Below are positions 25,857-35,213 of a stretch of 64,000 bases of DNA, in pieces (the stretch's first letter is position 1; each line of letters begins with the position of its first letter). Source of the DNA: CAVRJC01 sp963721435 (GTDB lineage Bacteria > Actinomycetota > Acidimicrobiia > IMCC26256 > DASPTH01). The translations under genes and the position numbers were made by a program. The notes beneath the pieces were generated by a model that worked only from the letters and a program-made list of their open reading frames with translations, had not been told where the DNA came from and ran no database searches. The stretch is taken from NCBI GenBank assembly GCA_963721435.1, contig CAVRJC010000012.1, forward strand, positions 310,001 to 374,000, written 5' to 3'.

Positions 25857-27047
25857 TCACGACGCGAACGCGGAGATCATGTCGTTCGTCACGAACGTCG
25901 CGGGCTCGTCCGGCAGCAGCACGATCGCGCTCCCGCGATAGGTGACTTCCGCCCGCTGGTTGCGCGCGCTCAGTTCGATGGTGACGGCACCACACGCAGC
26001 CGCATCCCGGACCGCCCGCACGACCCCGGTGACCCAATGCGTGTCACCGACGTAGTTCGCTTCGAGCATCGCACCTTCCACCTGCCACACCCAGCCTCCG
26101 TCGCCCATCCAGTTCGTGAGCAGATGCGTGAGCCACGTCAATCGAGTGTGCGAGTAGTCGTACGCGCTCGCGTAGCCCAGCGATTGCGCGTACTCCACGT
26201 CCCAGTGGCGCCGTTCGAGGCTCTCCGGGACGCCCTGGGTGTTCGCCGACCACAGGGCCGGCCGGCGACGCCGGCTCAGAGCGCCGAGGCGCAGGGGCTC
26301 CGCGCCCAGCGGACCCGGCCCGATGCCGCCGCGGTAGGTGATGAGATCGGTGACGGTGAGGGGCCCCTTGACGATCGGGCCGAGGACGTCCCCCACCGCG
26401 ACGTCACACACGCGGCGCGGCTCCGGGCCCCGCACGATCTCGGTCTCGTAGGCACGCTCGATCTCGGCCAGCTCGGCCTGCGTGTAGACCGCGAGAGGCC
26501 GCGGATCAGCGGCGGGCGCAGGGTCGCCGTGCGAGCGGTACCGCCTCGCCCGGTCGTGGGTGGCGTAGACCACGCCCGAAGTCTCGTAGACCGTGCGCTC
26601 CGTGGCCTCGACGAACCACGGCGACGCGGGATCGTCCTCCGCCGCAACGTCGTACAAGGTCGACGAGCGTGAGAGCCGCGTGCCGACCACGAGCGGCCGA
26701 TGCAACGTCCAACGGTCGGCGGCCGGCGCGCTCGGGGGCCCGACGCCGAGAACCGCCGCGACGTCGACGGGCCGGGCCGGCTCCCCGGGCTCGGCCGGCT
26801 GGCCCATCGCGATCGGGAACAGGGGCGGCGCGACCAACCCACCGCGCACGCTGTGCTCGGCGTACTTCGGATCGGAGTAGATCGGGTTGCCGTCACCGAA
26901 CGCTCGCGCGAACAGGCGGATCGCGTCCGGCGTGACTTCCTGGAAGTGAGGTGGCTCCGAGCTCGTGATCGGCGCGCCGACGAGCCGCCTCAGCTCCTCG
27001 ACGCGATCCCGGCGCACGCGCGGCCCGTCCGCGTTCGACCCCTGCAT
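25857..27047 (-). CDS. MaoC-like two-domain dehydratase (FAS1-like/hotdog)
   Basis: 396 residues with two hotdog halves. The first resembles the N-terminal MaoC-like dehydratase: FQEVTPDAIRLFARAFGDGNPIYSDPKYAEHSVRGGLVAPPLFP, with the D-x4-H-like region and the GLVAPP loop. The second half has VGDVLGPIVKGPLTVTDLITYRGG and a C-terminal VTGVVRAV...VTIELSARNQRAE. It would hydrate an enoyl-CoA or related thioester. Its ATG directly follows the TAG of the amidohydrolase gene (TAGATG), so it is the last gene of a five-gene operon. Substrate unknown. Confidence 0.85.
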   Translation of the reverse strand: MQGSNADGPRVRRDRVEELRRLVGAPITSSEPPHFQEVTPDAIRLFARAFGDGNPIYSDPKYAEHSVRGGLVAPPLFPIAMGQPAEPGEPARPVDVAAVLGVGPPSAPAADRWTLHRPLVVGTRLSRSSTLYDVAAEDDPASPWFVEATERTVYETSGVVYATHDRARRYRSHGDPAPAADPRPLAVYTQAELAEIERAYETEIVRGPEPRRVCDVAVGDVLGPIVKGPLTVTDLITYRGGIGPGPLGAEPLRLGALSRRRRPALWSANTQGVPESLERRHWDVEYAQSLGYASAYDYSHTRLTWLTHLLTNWMGDGGWVWQVEGAMLEANYVGDTHWVTGVVRAVRDAAACGAVTIELSARNQRAEVTYRGSAIVLLPDEPATFVTNDMISAFAS

Positions 27048-28181
27048 CTACAGCCCGTACAACTTCGCCGCGTTGCCGCCGACGAAGCGCGCGAGGTCGT
27101 CGTCACCAAGAGCGGCTTCATGGGTGAAGGACTCGATGCGTTCGGCCGAGTGGGGCCACGTGCTCACGTTGTGCGGGTAGTCGCTGCTCCACATCAAGTT
27201 CGCGGGGCCGATGACGTCTCGAGCGTGCAGCGCGGTGCGGTCGTCGAGAACGGTGAGAAACACGTGGTCCGCGAACACCTCACTCGGGGTGCGGTCGAGC
27301 GGACCGCGTGGTAGATCGCGGAACCGCCCGCGACGGAACGCGGTGTCGGCACGCTCGAGCATCGGCGCCGCCCAGCCCGCCTCGTTCTCAGCCGAGACGA
27401 CGCGCAGCCGCGGGAACCGGGCAAACACGTGGCCGAGGATCAGGCTCAACAGCGCGCGCTGGACGCGCGCAGGCCGTTCGACCAGCGCGTCCATGGTGCC
27501 TTCCGTGACCGACGAGCGCTCCCCTGGCGCGCGCACGAAGGCGTGGAAGCCGATCGGGAGCCCGGTGTCCTGCGCCGTCCGCCACACGGGGTCCCACTCC
27601 GGCGCGCCGAAATTCGTGTCGCGGTCGTCGTAGAGCGGCACCAGCAATCCGACGTGACCGAGATCCCGGCACCGGACGATCTCGGGCACCGAGTCCTCGG
27701 GCGAGTCGGCGACGAGCGCGCCGATGCCGTGCAGGCGCGCGGGCGCAACCGCACAGAAGTCGGCCAACCAGGAGTTGTACGCCCGGAAGAGCTCGCCGAC
27801 GAGCTCCCGGTCCGGCACTCGGTACAAGGTCAAGGCCACGGTTGGGTAGACGATCCCGACGTCGACGCCGTCGATGTCCATGTCGGCGAGCCGGGCGTGA
27901 GGGTCGTGACCCCCCTTGACCACGTCGGTGTCCCACCGACTCGTGGGCAGCGCGCCATCGACAGGCAGGCTCGCGTCCCCGCGCGTGAGCCCACTCATGT
28001 GCGCCGACGACATGAGGTGGATGCCGTCGCAGACCAACCAGTCGGTGCCCGCGTCGTCGACCAGCTGAGGCGCGCGGTCCCGGTACGAGCTCGCGACGTA
28101 GTCGGTCCAGACCGACATCGGCTCGACCACGTGCGAGTCGGCGTCGACGACGCGGTGAGATCCGCCTCCAGCCGGGTACAC
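27048..28181 (-). CDS. amidohydrolase family metal-dependent hydrolase (ACMSD-like)
   Basis: 377 residues, PF04909 TIM barrel. Metal ligands: DADSHVVEP near the N-terminus, GFHAFV in mid-chain and SSDYPH near the C-terminus. FVGGNAAKLYGL is the usual closing motif of this group. GTG 28181 is chosen because GGGGA lies just upstream and the N-terminal strand follows at once. Relatives decarboxylate or hydrolyse ring-cleavage products and beta-keto compounds. It sits between an LLM oxidoreductase and a MaoC dehydratase in a compact operon. A second paralogue starts that operon. Confidence 0.87.
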   Translation of the reverse strand: MYPAGGGSHRVVDADSHVVEPMSVWTDYVASSYRDRAPQLVDDAGTDWLVCDGIHLMSSAHMSGLTRGDASLPVDGALPTSRWDTDVVKGGHDPHARLADMDIDGVDVGIVYPTVALTLYRVPDRELVGELFRAYNSWLADFCAVAPARLHGIGALVADSPEDSVPEIVRCRDLGHVGLLVPLYDDRDTNFGAPEWDPVWRTAQDTGLPIGFHAFVRAPGERSSVTEGTMDALVERPARVQRALLSLILGHVFARFPRLRVVSAENEAGWAAPMLERADTAFRRGRFRDLPRGPLDRTPSEVFADHVFLTVLDDRTALHARDVIGPANLMWSSDYPHNVSTWPHSAERIESFTHEAALGDDDLARFVGGNAAKLYGL

Positions 28182-28192
28182 GATCGTCCCCG

Positions 28193-29200
28193 CTACGCGA
28201 CCGGGCCGGTGGACGAGGACTCGGCGGCACGGATCGTCGCGAGATGCGCGCGCAGCCGCGGCAACACGTCTTCGCCGAGCTCGACGATCTGGCGCTCGAC
28301 GACCTCGGGAGCAAGCCCCGGCACATGGACCCGCAGGTTGAGCGCGACGGGGCCCACGAAGTCGAGCAGCCCCATGAGCCGGTCGGCGAGCGCCTCGCCC
28401 GTCGACGCCACGATCGTCTGATCCGCGTCGCCCCAGTACTGCGAGCGGCTCGCGGGCGCGGCGGCGCGGTACCACTCGAGCTGCTCTGCCCCGAGGCCTT
28501 CCGGCCGATCGCCGATCCACACCCGCCGGATGAGGATCCGTGGCCCTCGCCCGCCGCGATCGGCGTAGCGCGCGAGAAGGTCACGAGTGCGCGGTGGGGT
28601 GCTCAGCGAGTCACCGACGATCCCGACACCCGCGCGAACGGCACGGTCGACGGCTCCCGCGCTCAAGGCCGCGCTGACGACCGGGATCGCGTGCTCCCGG
28701 CATCGGGCGACCGCGCCGTCGCGTGCGAGCGGACCACTTCCTCGGAGCAGCGCGTCGGCGAGCATCGGGAGCGCGGTCTCGAACGACGCGACGCGGTCGT
28801 CGAACGACACACCCAGCGCCTCGAACTGGTCGCGGTGGCCTCCGACCCCGACACCGATGCCCACGCGGCCCGGATACCGCGCGCCGAGCCAGGCCGCTTC
28901 CTCCGCGACGATGAGCGGCGAACGCAGTGGGAGCAGCAACGGGCACGGCGCTGCCCAACCCGTCGGCATCTCCTCGAGCAACCAACCCACGACCTGCAGC
29001 GGATTGGGGATATTGGTCGCCACGACGTGGCCCTCGCTCACGAGCACGCCATCGAATCCGCTCTCGCTCGCGATCCGCGCCTCGCGGCACATGACGCGCA
29101 GGACCTCGGGCGCGCTCGACGCGTTCGGGTAGAGCCGCAGCGAGATCGAGCCTGGTGCGAACACCGATGAAGGGCTCGGCGCGCCGGTCACGCGGTTCAT
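28193..29200 (-). CDS. LLM class flavin-dependent oxidoreductase
   Basis: 335 residues. The luciferase-like features are SISLRLYPNASS, SGFDGVLVSEGHV, PLLLPLRSPLIVAEEAAWLGARYPGRVGIGVGVGGHRDQFEALG and the C-terminal ALADRLMGLLDFVGPVALNLRV, which matches coenzyme F420-dependent enzymes of the TIGR03619-like type. The ATG start overlaps the stop of the preceding SDR by ATGA. It lies 11 bp before the next amidohydrolase start. It is the redox step of the operon and probably uses F420H2 or FMNH2. Confidence 0.87.
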   Translation of the reverse strand: MNRVTGAPSPSSVFAPGSISLRLYPNASSAPEVLRVMCREARIASESGFDGVLVSEGHVVATNIPNPLQVVGWLLEEMPTGWAAPCPLLLPLRSPLIVAEEAAWLGARYPGRVGIGVGVGGHRDQFEALGVSFDDRVASFETALPMLADALLRGSGPLARDGAVARCREHAIPVVSAALSAGAVDRAVRAGVGIVGDSLSTPPRTRDLLARYADRGGRGPRILIRRVWIGDRPEGLGAEQLEWYRAAAPASRSQYWGDADQTIVASTGEALADRLMGLLDFVGPVALNLRVHVPGLAPEVVERQIVELGEDVLPRLRAHLATIRAAESSSTGPVA

Positions 29201-30038
29201 GCCTCACTCTCGGGCGTGGCATCGGGTGCATCGGGTGAACGACGGGGCGGGCGCAAGGTCGTCAGGAGCAGTCCACCATCGACCACGATGGTCTGGCCGG
29301 TGACGAAACGCGACAGCGACGACGCGAGGAAGAGAACGACTCCGGCCATGTCCTCCGGCTCGGCGATGCGCCCGAGCGGGATCGTGGCCTCGGTGAGCAC
29401 ACGACGTTCGCCGGACGAGTACCGCTGTGTCGACGGTGTGTCGGTGAAGATGGGTGCGAGGTTGTTCACGCGGATGCCGTACGGCGCGAGCTCGAGCGAC
29501 AGCGTCTGCGTGAGATTGATCACGCCGGCCTTCGCCGCGGCATACGCCGCGAGGTGCGGGGCCGCGCGCAAGGAGTTCGACGCTCCGATGTTCACGATCG
29601 ACCCGGGTGTGCCCGCCGCGATCATCTCGCGCGCGAACACCTGGCAACCGAGGAACGTCGGGCGGAGATTGAAGTCGACGACGGCGCGCCAGGAGTCCTC
29701 GTCGACCTCGAGCGACGGCGCCGGCTCCGTGCCCACGAGGCCGCCGACGTTGTTGACCGCGACGTCGAGACCGCCGAGCTCGGTCGCGTGGCGGGCCGCC
29801 CGCTCCAGTGCGTCGACGTCGCGGACATCCCCCACGAGCGCCAGAACGTCACCGGCGAGATCCGCAGCCACCTCGGGCAACACGGACGACGCAGCCTCGT
29901 CCGTGTCGATCGAGACCACGTGCGCGCCTTCCACGCGAACGCGACCACACAGCCCTTGCCGATGCCGTTCGCACCGCCGGTGACGACCACGACCTTCCCC
30001 GTGAGGCCGAGGCCTGGCTCGACGTCGGTACCGATCAC
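29197..30038 (-). pseudogene. SDR family oxidoreductase with one frameshift
   Basis: From the GTG at 30038 one frame reads VIGTDVEPGLGLTGKVVVVTGG and NGIGKGCVVAFA. The next frame takes over near 29931-29938 with VEGAHVVSIDTDEAAS and runs to the stop through NNVGG, IGASNSL, YAAAKAGVINLTQTL and GQTIVVDGG. One missing base explains the switch. Restoring it gives 280 residues, a normal SDR. The catalytic serine and YxxxK pair are intact. Both ends overlap neighbours by GTGA and ATGA quartets, arguing that the gene is functional in the organism and that the break is an error or very recent. Confidence 0.82.
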
Positions 30039-31213
30039 CCGAGCGGCACCTCGAAGCCGTACAGATCGGCGGCATTCGCGCTCACGATCCGGCGCGCGTC
30101 CTCGGGCGCCACGCCGTCGAGCACCTCGGCGAGGATCTCGCGCGAACGGGGAAACGTCGACTCTCCGTGAGGGAAGTCCGACCCCCACGCCATGCACTCG
30201 ACTCCGATCATGTCGCGGAGCTGCACACCGACGCGATCCTCCTGGAACGTTGCGAACACGTTGCGCCGGAAGTAGTCGCTCGGGAGGGCTCCCGGATCGC
30301 GGTACCGGTGCCAGTGGTCCCGATGGGGCCGTTCCGTGTACACGAAGTCCATCTGGTCGAGGAAGAACGGGATCCAGCCGATCCCATGCTCGACGGACCC
30401 GACGCGCAGCTCGGGGAAGCGCTCGAAGACACCGGAGAAGATCAGCTCGGCGAGCCCCTCGCGCACCTGATGATCACTGTTGACGAACACCGACGGACCG
30501 GTCGCCCGGGCGTCGAGGGTGAACCCGCTGCCACGCGGATCGGCCCGGTCGCTCGCGACATGGAGGCTCAGCGGCATGTGCAGGTCCGATGCCGCGGCCC
30601 ACAGCCGGTCGTACGCGCGGTCGCCGAACGGCATCCACGGGGGCGGCGACACGGTGATGAGCGCACCCCCGAGTTGCAGCCGGGCACACCGCTCCAACTC
30701 CAGCACGGCCGCATCGGGGTCGTCGACGTTCAGCATCGCCACGCCCTTCAGGCGACGCGGATCTTCGCTGCAGAACTCGGCGAGCCAGTCGTTGTACGCG
30801 CGCGTCGCCGCGTCGACAACTTCCGTGTTCGGCACGTAGAAGAGCATGAGGCCTTCGCTCGGATAGACGACCGATCCCCAGACGCCGTCGGTCTCGTTGG
30901 CCTCGATGTACTGCGACGGGTCGTACGCAGTCGGCGGCACGTCCTCGAACACGCCCGAGAAGCGCAGTGGGGTCGCTTCCTTGTCGAAGCGCTTTCCTGC
31001 CTGAGCCATGGTGAAGGACGCGGTGCGGTGGCCGTCGACGTACCACCAGTCCCCGTCGTGCTCGGCGACGACGTGCGGTGCCCGCTCGCCGAGCGCAGCA
31101 CCGACCCGAGATTGCCAGAGGTCAGGAGGCTCGGCCACGTGGCAGTCGGACGAGACGAGCCACGTGTGCCGCAACATCTCGGTGAGCGACTGGGTCTGCG
31201 ACTGCGTGGGCAC
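30035..31213 (-). CDS. amidohydrolase family protein (ACMSD-like)
   Basis: 392 residues, paralogue of the enzyme encoded at 27048-28181 and of the one at 44914. Metal-site motifs are SSDCHVAEP, SLHVASD and GSDFPH, with the C-terminal IVSANAADLYGF typical of the group. HGIGWIPFFLDQMD is another shared element. The GTG at 31213 lacks a clear ribosome site. The ATG at 31177 is an alternative. First gene of the minus-strand operon, coupled to the SDR by GTGA. Likely a hydrolase or decarboxylase of a cyclic or beta-keto acid intermediate. Confidence 0.87.
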   Translation of the reverse strand: MPTQSQTQSLTEMLRHTWLVSSDCHVAEPPDLWQSRVGAALGERAPHVVAEHDGDWWYVDGHRTASFTMAQAGKRFDKEATPLRFSGVFEDVPPTAYDPSQYIEANETDGVWGSVVYPSEGLMLFYVPNTEVVDAATRAYNDWLAEFCSEDPRRLKGVAMLNVDDPDAAVLELERCARLQLGGALITVSPPPWMPFGDRAYDRLWAAASDLHMPLSLHVASDRADPRGSGFTLDARATGPSVFVNSDHQVREGLAELIFSGVFERFPELRVGSVEHGIGWIPFFLDQMDFVYTERPHRDHWHRYRDPGALPSDYFRRNVFATFQEDRVGVQLRDMIGVECMAWGSDFPHGESTFPRSREILAEVLDGVAPEDARRIVSANAADLYGFEVPLG

Positions 31214-31280
31214 TGGAGCGATCGTACGTCAGTCGCGCAATTCGACGATTGGCCACCTGTGCGAAGGGTCGTCAACGCAG

Positions 31281-31306
31281 AGGGCCGGTGCGTGCGCACC
31301 GGCCCT
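31281..31306 (-). terminator. hairpin terminator behind the tRNA gene
   Basis: A perfect 11-bp stem (AGGGCCGGTGC and its complement) with a four-base loop starts 15 bp beyond the 3' end of the tRNA on the minus strand. There is no T-tract, as is common in high-GC genomes. It probably ends the tRNA transcript and separates it from the amidohydrolase operon. Confidence 0.65.
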
Positions 31307-31321
31307 GACCTGCATCTTCGA

Positions 31322-31398
<77 letters not shown>

Positions 31399-31541
31399 GC
31401 GTGGCCGTCAGAATAGCAGTGGGCCCCCGCTCCGCTCCAGGCCGATGCCGCAGCGGCCTGTCAGACTTGGGCACGCAGGGGAACGGGCGACACCGTCGCG
31501 CGGCAACGAGGGAGACAGGGGATGGAACCGGACAGTCACCC

Positions 31542-31715
31542 ATGATCGACGACGTGGTCGGCATCGACGCACTCCAGGGCTTCATCGCCGAGTTCCACCG
31601 CGCGTTTCCCGACTTCACCGACGGGGTCGACCGCGGCAAGATCGCGGAGAACCGGGTGACCTGGGACATGTACGGGATGCTGCAGCAACCCGGCGCGCTC
31701 CCCGAAATCGGCTGA
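31542..31715 (+). pseudogene. SnoaL-like (ester/polyketide cyclase) remnant
   Basis: 57 residues. The first part, GIDALQGFIAEFHRAFPDFTD, matches the N-terminal half of SnoaL-like proteins. The last part, GKIAENRVTWDMYGMLQQPGALP, matches their C-terminus. About 50 residues of the central barrel are missing, so the fold cannot form in the normal way. It lies 9 bp upstream of the sulfatase start. Either a decayed gene after an internal deletion or an assembly collapse. A better ribosome site (GGAGACAGGGG) precedes an ATG at 31522 in another frame. Confidence 0.55.
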
Positions 31716-31724
31716 CCCGCGCTC

Positions 31725-34013
31725 ATGAGCGCAGCACCGTTCGAGGGCGTCATCGGCCGCACGGTCCAGGAGTCGGTCCCGGCGTGGGAGCCCTACGAGA
31801 TCCCACCCGATGGCACGCCGAACGTCGTCGTCATCCTCCTCGACGACAGCGGTTTCTCACACTTCGGTTGTTACGGATCGTCGATCGAGACCCCGAACGT
31901 CGATCGGCTGGCGGCGAACGGGCTGCGCTACACGAACTTCCACGTCACGCCGGTGTGCTCTCCGACGCGAGCGAGCTTGTTGACGGGCCGCAACCATCAT
32001 TCGGTGGGGATGCGCAGCGTCGCCGACTTCGACACCGGATTCCCGAACATGCGCGGCGCGATCCCGCGCAACGCCGCGACCCTCGCGGAGATGCTGCAGC
32101 CACGTGGCTTCGCCACGTTCATGGTCGGGAAGTGGCACCTGACGCCGGCACCGGAGTGCTCGCCGGCCGGCCCGTTCCACAACCGTCCACTCGCGCGCGG
32201 GTTCGACCGGTACTACGGGTTCCTCGGCGGCGAGACCGATCAGTTCCGGCCCGAGCTCGTGGTCGGGAACGAGCACGTCGACCCGCCGCGCCTTCCGAGC
32301 GACGGCTACCACCTCTCCGAGGATCTGATCGACCGCGCGTCGCGCTTCCTGCGCGACCACACGTCCATCACACCCGAGCGGCCGTTCTTCCTCTACATCG
32401 CGTTCGGCGCGACACACGCGCCGCATCACGCGCCGCTCGAGTACCGGTTGAAGTACCGCGGGCGGTTCGACGAGGGTTGGGATGCCGAACGCGAGCGCGT
32501 GTTCGCGCGACAGCAGGCGATGGGGATCGTGCCCGAAGGCACCGAGCTCCCGGCCCGCAACCCCGGCGTCGTCGCGTGGACGGAGCTCACCGAGCCGGAA
32601 CAGCGTTTCGCGGCGCGCCTGCAGGAGGCCTGTGCCGCGTACCTCGATCACACCGACGCGCAGATCGGGCGCCTCATCGACACGCTCGCCGAGCTCGGTG
32701 TGCTCGAGAACACAGTGGTGATGGTCCTCTCCGACAACGGCGCGTCGCAGGAGGGCGGCGCACGCGGCGTCCTCGACGAGATGAAGTTCCTGCAGGGCAT
32801 CGAGCAGGACATCGACGAGGCGATCGAGCACCTCGACGACATCGGCGGCCCCGCCAGCCATCCGAACTACCCGTGGGGGTGGGCGATGGTCGGGAACACG
32901 CCGCTGCGCCGCTACAAGCAGAACACGCACGGTGGCGGCGTGCGCAGCCCGCTCGTGGTGCACTGGCCCGCGGGCCTCGACGCACGCGGCGAGATGCGCG
33001 CACAGTTCAGCCACGTCATCGATCTCGTGCCGACGGTGCTCGACGTCGTGGGCGTCGACGCGCCAGGCGAAGTGGCCGGCATCGCGCAGCAGCCGATCCA
33101 CGGACGATCACTACGTACGACGTTCAACGATCGCGACGCGCCCGCACCGCGCGACACGCAGTACTTCGAGATGTTCGGGCACCGCGCGATCTATCACCGC
33201 GGGTGGAAGGCGGTGACGTACCACCCGCCCGGCAACCTCATCACCGACGACGACTGGGAGCTCTTCCACCTCGACGACGACTACTCCGAAGTGCACGATC
33301 TCTCCGGCGACCTCCCCGACAAGCGGCAGGAGATGATCGACCGCTTCTGGGCGGAGGCCGGCAGGTTCGATGTCCTCCCGCTCGACGGGCGCGCGCTCAC
33401 GGAGCTCTTCCTGCACCGACCGTTCCGGCGCGGCACTCCCACGAGCCGGACGCGCTACGTCTATCGCCCGCCCGTGTCGCACCTTCCGGTCAACGCCACA
33501 CCGCCGACCGGCATGGGCGCCTTCTCCATCAGCGCCGACATCGAAGTGCCGGATGGCCAGGTCGGTGTGAGCACCGACGGCGCGCTGCTCAACCGCGGCA
33601 CCATCAACGGCGGCTTCGCGTTCCTCGTGCGCGACGGCCGCCTGACTTTCCACTACAACAGCTTCCATCGGCACAACCGCGTCGCAGCACCGGATCCGCT
33701 GACCCCCGGCCGACGGCGCGTCGCCGTGCGCCTCGACCCCGTTGGCGACGGCACCGGACGGGCGACGCTGTCGGTCGACGGTACCGATGTCGCCGAGGGC
33801 CACGTCGGCCCGTTGGTCCGTATGATGAGCTCGCTCGGCATGGACATCGGACGCGCGACCGCGCCCGTGGCCGACGACTTCGAGGCCCCGTTCGACTACC
33901 CCGGCCGCATCCGCGAGCTCGCGTTCGAGATCGTGCCGCCGTCGTCACCGTCCATGACCGCGGCGCGCGACGACGCCGCACTCGCCGCGCGCGTCGAACA
34001 GGGTCTGCAGTAA
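31725..34013 (+). CDS. arylsulfatase (type I, formylglycine-dependent)
   Basis: 762 residues. The sulfatase core begins PNVVVILLDDSGFSHFG with the metal aspartates (about D40, D41). The formylglycine signature is CSPTRASLLTG with Cys78, so it needs a formylglycine-generating enzyme encoded elsewhere. GKWHLTP and SDNGAS are further core motifs. The last 150 residues form a lectin-like jelly-roll domain (GAFSISADIEVP... GGFAFLVRDGRLTFHYN), usual in this long actinobacterial subgroup. No signal peptide is evident. It hydrolyses sulfate esters of an unknown organic substrate. It converges with the P450 gene. Confidence 0.93.
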   Translation: MSAAPFEGVIGRTVQESVPAWEPYEIPPDGTPNVVVILLDDSGFSHFGCYGSSIETPNVDRLAANGLRYTNFHVTPVCSPTRASLLTGRNHHSVGMRSVADFDTGFPNMRGAIPRNAATLAEMLQPRGFATFMVGKWHLTPAPECSPAGPFHNRPLARGFDRYYGFLGGETDQFRPELVVGNEHVDPPRLPSDGYHLSEDLIDRASRFLRDHTSITPERPFFLYIAFGATHAPHHAPLEYRLKYRGRFDEGWDAERERVFARQQAMGIVPEGTELPARNPGVVAWTELTEPEQRFAARLQEACAAYLDHTDAQIGRLIDTLAELGVLENTVVMVLSDNGASQEGGARGVLDEMKFLQGIEQDIDEAIEHLDDIGGPASHPNYPWGWAMVGNTPLRRYKQNTHGGGVRSPLVVHWPAGLDARGEMRAQFSHVIDLVPTVLDVVGVDAPGEVAGIAQQPIHGRSLRTTFNDRDAPAPRDTQYFEMFGHRAIYHRGWKAVTYHPPGNLITDDDWELFHLDDDYSEVHDLSGDLPDKRQEMIDRFWAEAGRFDVLPLDGRALTELFLHRPFRRGTPTSRTRYVYRPPVSHLPVNATPPTGMGAFSISADIEVPDGQVGVSTDGALLNRGTINGGFAFLVRDGRLTFHYNSFHRHNRVAAPDPLTPGRRRVAVRLDPVGDGTGRATLSVDGTDVAEGHVGPLVRMMSSLGMDIGRATAPVADDFEAPFDYPGRIRELAFEIVPPSSPSMTAARDDAALAARVEQGLQ

Positions 34014-34022
34014 CGCGTCGGG

Positions 34023-35213
34023 TCAGGTCACCGCTTCGAAGCTGATCGGCGTGTGCATGAGGCCGCGCGTCGGCACGAGCTGGCTGCGCTCGATGCCGGC
34101 TTCGTCGACTTCCCAGTCGCCGAGCGTCTCGACCATGCACTGCAGCGCGATGCGGGTCTCCAGCTTCGCCACCGCCGCGCCCATGCAGAAGTGGATGCCC
34201 TGTCCGAACGTCCACTGCCGGCTGATCGTGCGGTCGATGTCGAAGGTCTCGGGATCGTCGAACTCGCGCTCGTCGTGGTTGGCGGACCCGTACAGCAGGA
34301 GGACTTGATCCCCTTCGGGGATCGTCGTGTCGTGCAGCTCGACGTCGCACGTGGTCGCGCGCGCGAGCCCCTGCACCGGCGACACGAACCGCAGCAGCTC
34401 CTCGAGCGCGTTGGGCCAGAGCGACGGGTCCTCGGCGAGCCGGTGTCTCGCCTCCGGGTGCCGGCCGAGCACGATCACGCCGTTGGCGATCATGTTCAGC
34501 GTCGTGTTCTGCGACGCGTCGTGCAGCAGCGAGCAGAAGCCCCAGATCTCCTCGTCGGTGAGATCGGCCTTGTCCTCCTCGACCGCACGGAAGATGTGCG
34601 ACACGAGGTCGTCGGTCCAGTTGCCCTGCTTCCCGACGACGAGCTGCTTCCAGTACTCCTCCATCTGCGCGTACGCCTGGAGCGCGGCCGGGCTGGTGAA
34701 GTCGGCACCCCCGAGCGTGTCGAGATTCCACTTGAGGAAGAGCTGCTGGTCCTCCACCGGGAGCCCCATGAGCTGGCACACCACGACCGACGGCACCAGT
34801 TGCGCGAACCCGGTGGTGGCGTCGACCCGCCCGGCGCCCTTGAACTCGTCGATGAGGCTCTTGACGTGGTCGCGGATGAACGGCTCGAGCGCGGCGACAC
34901 GTGACGGCGTGAGCACACGCGAGAGCGTGCGGCGCAGGACGTCGTGGCGCGGCGGGTCCATGTGGAAGAGGTTGAGCGGCAGGAGGCTCACGTCGATGTC
35001 GATCAACGTGCCCTTCGCCGACGAGAACGTCTTCGGATCCAGGGCCGCGTTGTTGACGTCCTCCGCACGACTCAGCATCCAGTAGTGCGGGAACACCTGG
35101 TAGTTCGGGATCTCGCGCCGGTACACGGGGTGCTCGTTGCGCATCGTGACGTACGCGGGGTACGGGTCCTCGAAGTTCGCAGGGTCGTACGGGTCGAAGT
35201 CGAAGTCGCTCAC
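34023..35213 (-). CDS. cytochrome P450
   Basis: 396 residues. The I-helix is unusual: LLHDASQNTTLNMIANG stands where AGxDTT is normal. The K-helix ExxR is LEELLRFVSPVQGLAR and the heme loop is FGQGIHFCMGAAVAKLE. The N-terminus FDFDPYDPANFEDPYPAYVTMR is typical of CYP families acting on steroids, terpenes or fatty acids. The GTG start overlaps the stop of the SDR fragment (GTGA), suggesting both once formed an operon. No ferredoxin is nearby. Confidence 0.92.
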   Translation of the reverse strand: MSDFDFDPYDPANFEDPYPAYVTMRNEHPVYRREIPNYQVFPHYWMLSRAEDVNNAALDPKTFSSAKGTLIDIDVSLLPLNLFHMDPPRHDVLRRTLSRVLTPSRVAALEPFIRDHVKSLIDEFKGAGRVDATTGFAQLVPSVVVCQLMGLPVEDQQLFLKWNLDTLGGADFTSPAALQAYAQMEEYWKQLVVGKQGNWTDDLVSHIFRAVEEDKADLTDEEIWGFCSLLHDASQNTTLNMIANGVIVLGRHPEARHRLAEDPSLWPNALEELLRFVSPVQGLARATTCDVELHDTTIPEGDQVLLLYGSANHDEREFDDPETFDIDRTISRQWTFGQGIHFCMGAAVAKLETRIALQCMVETLGDWEVDEAGIERSQLVPTRGLMHTPISFEAVT

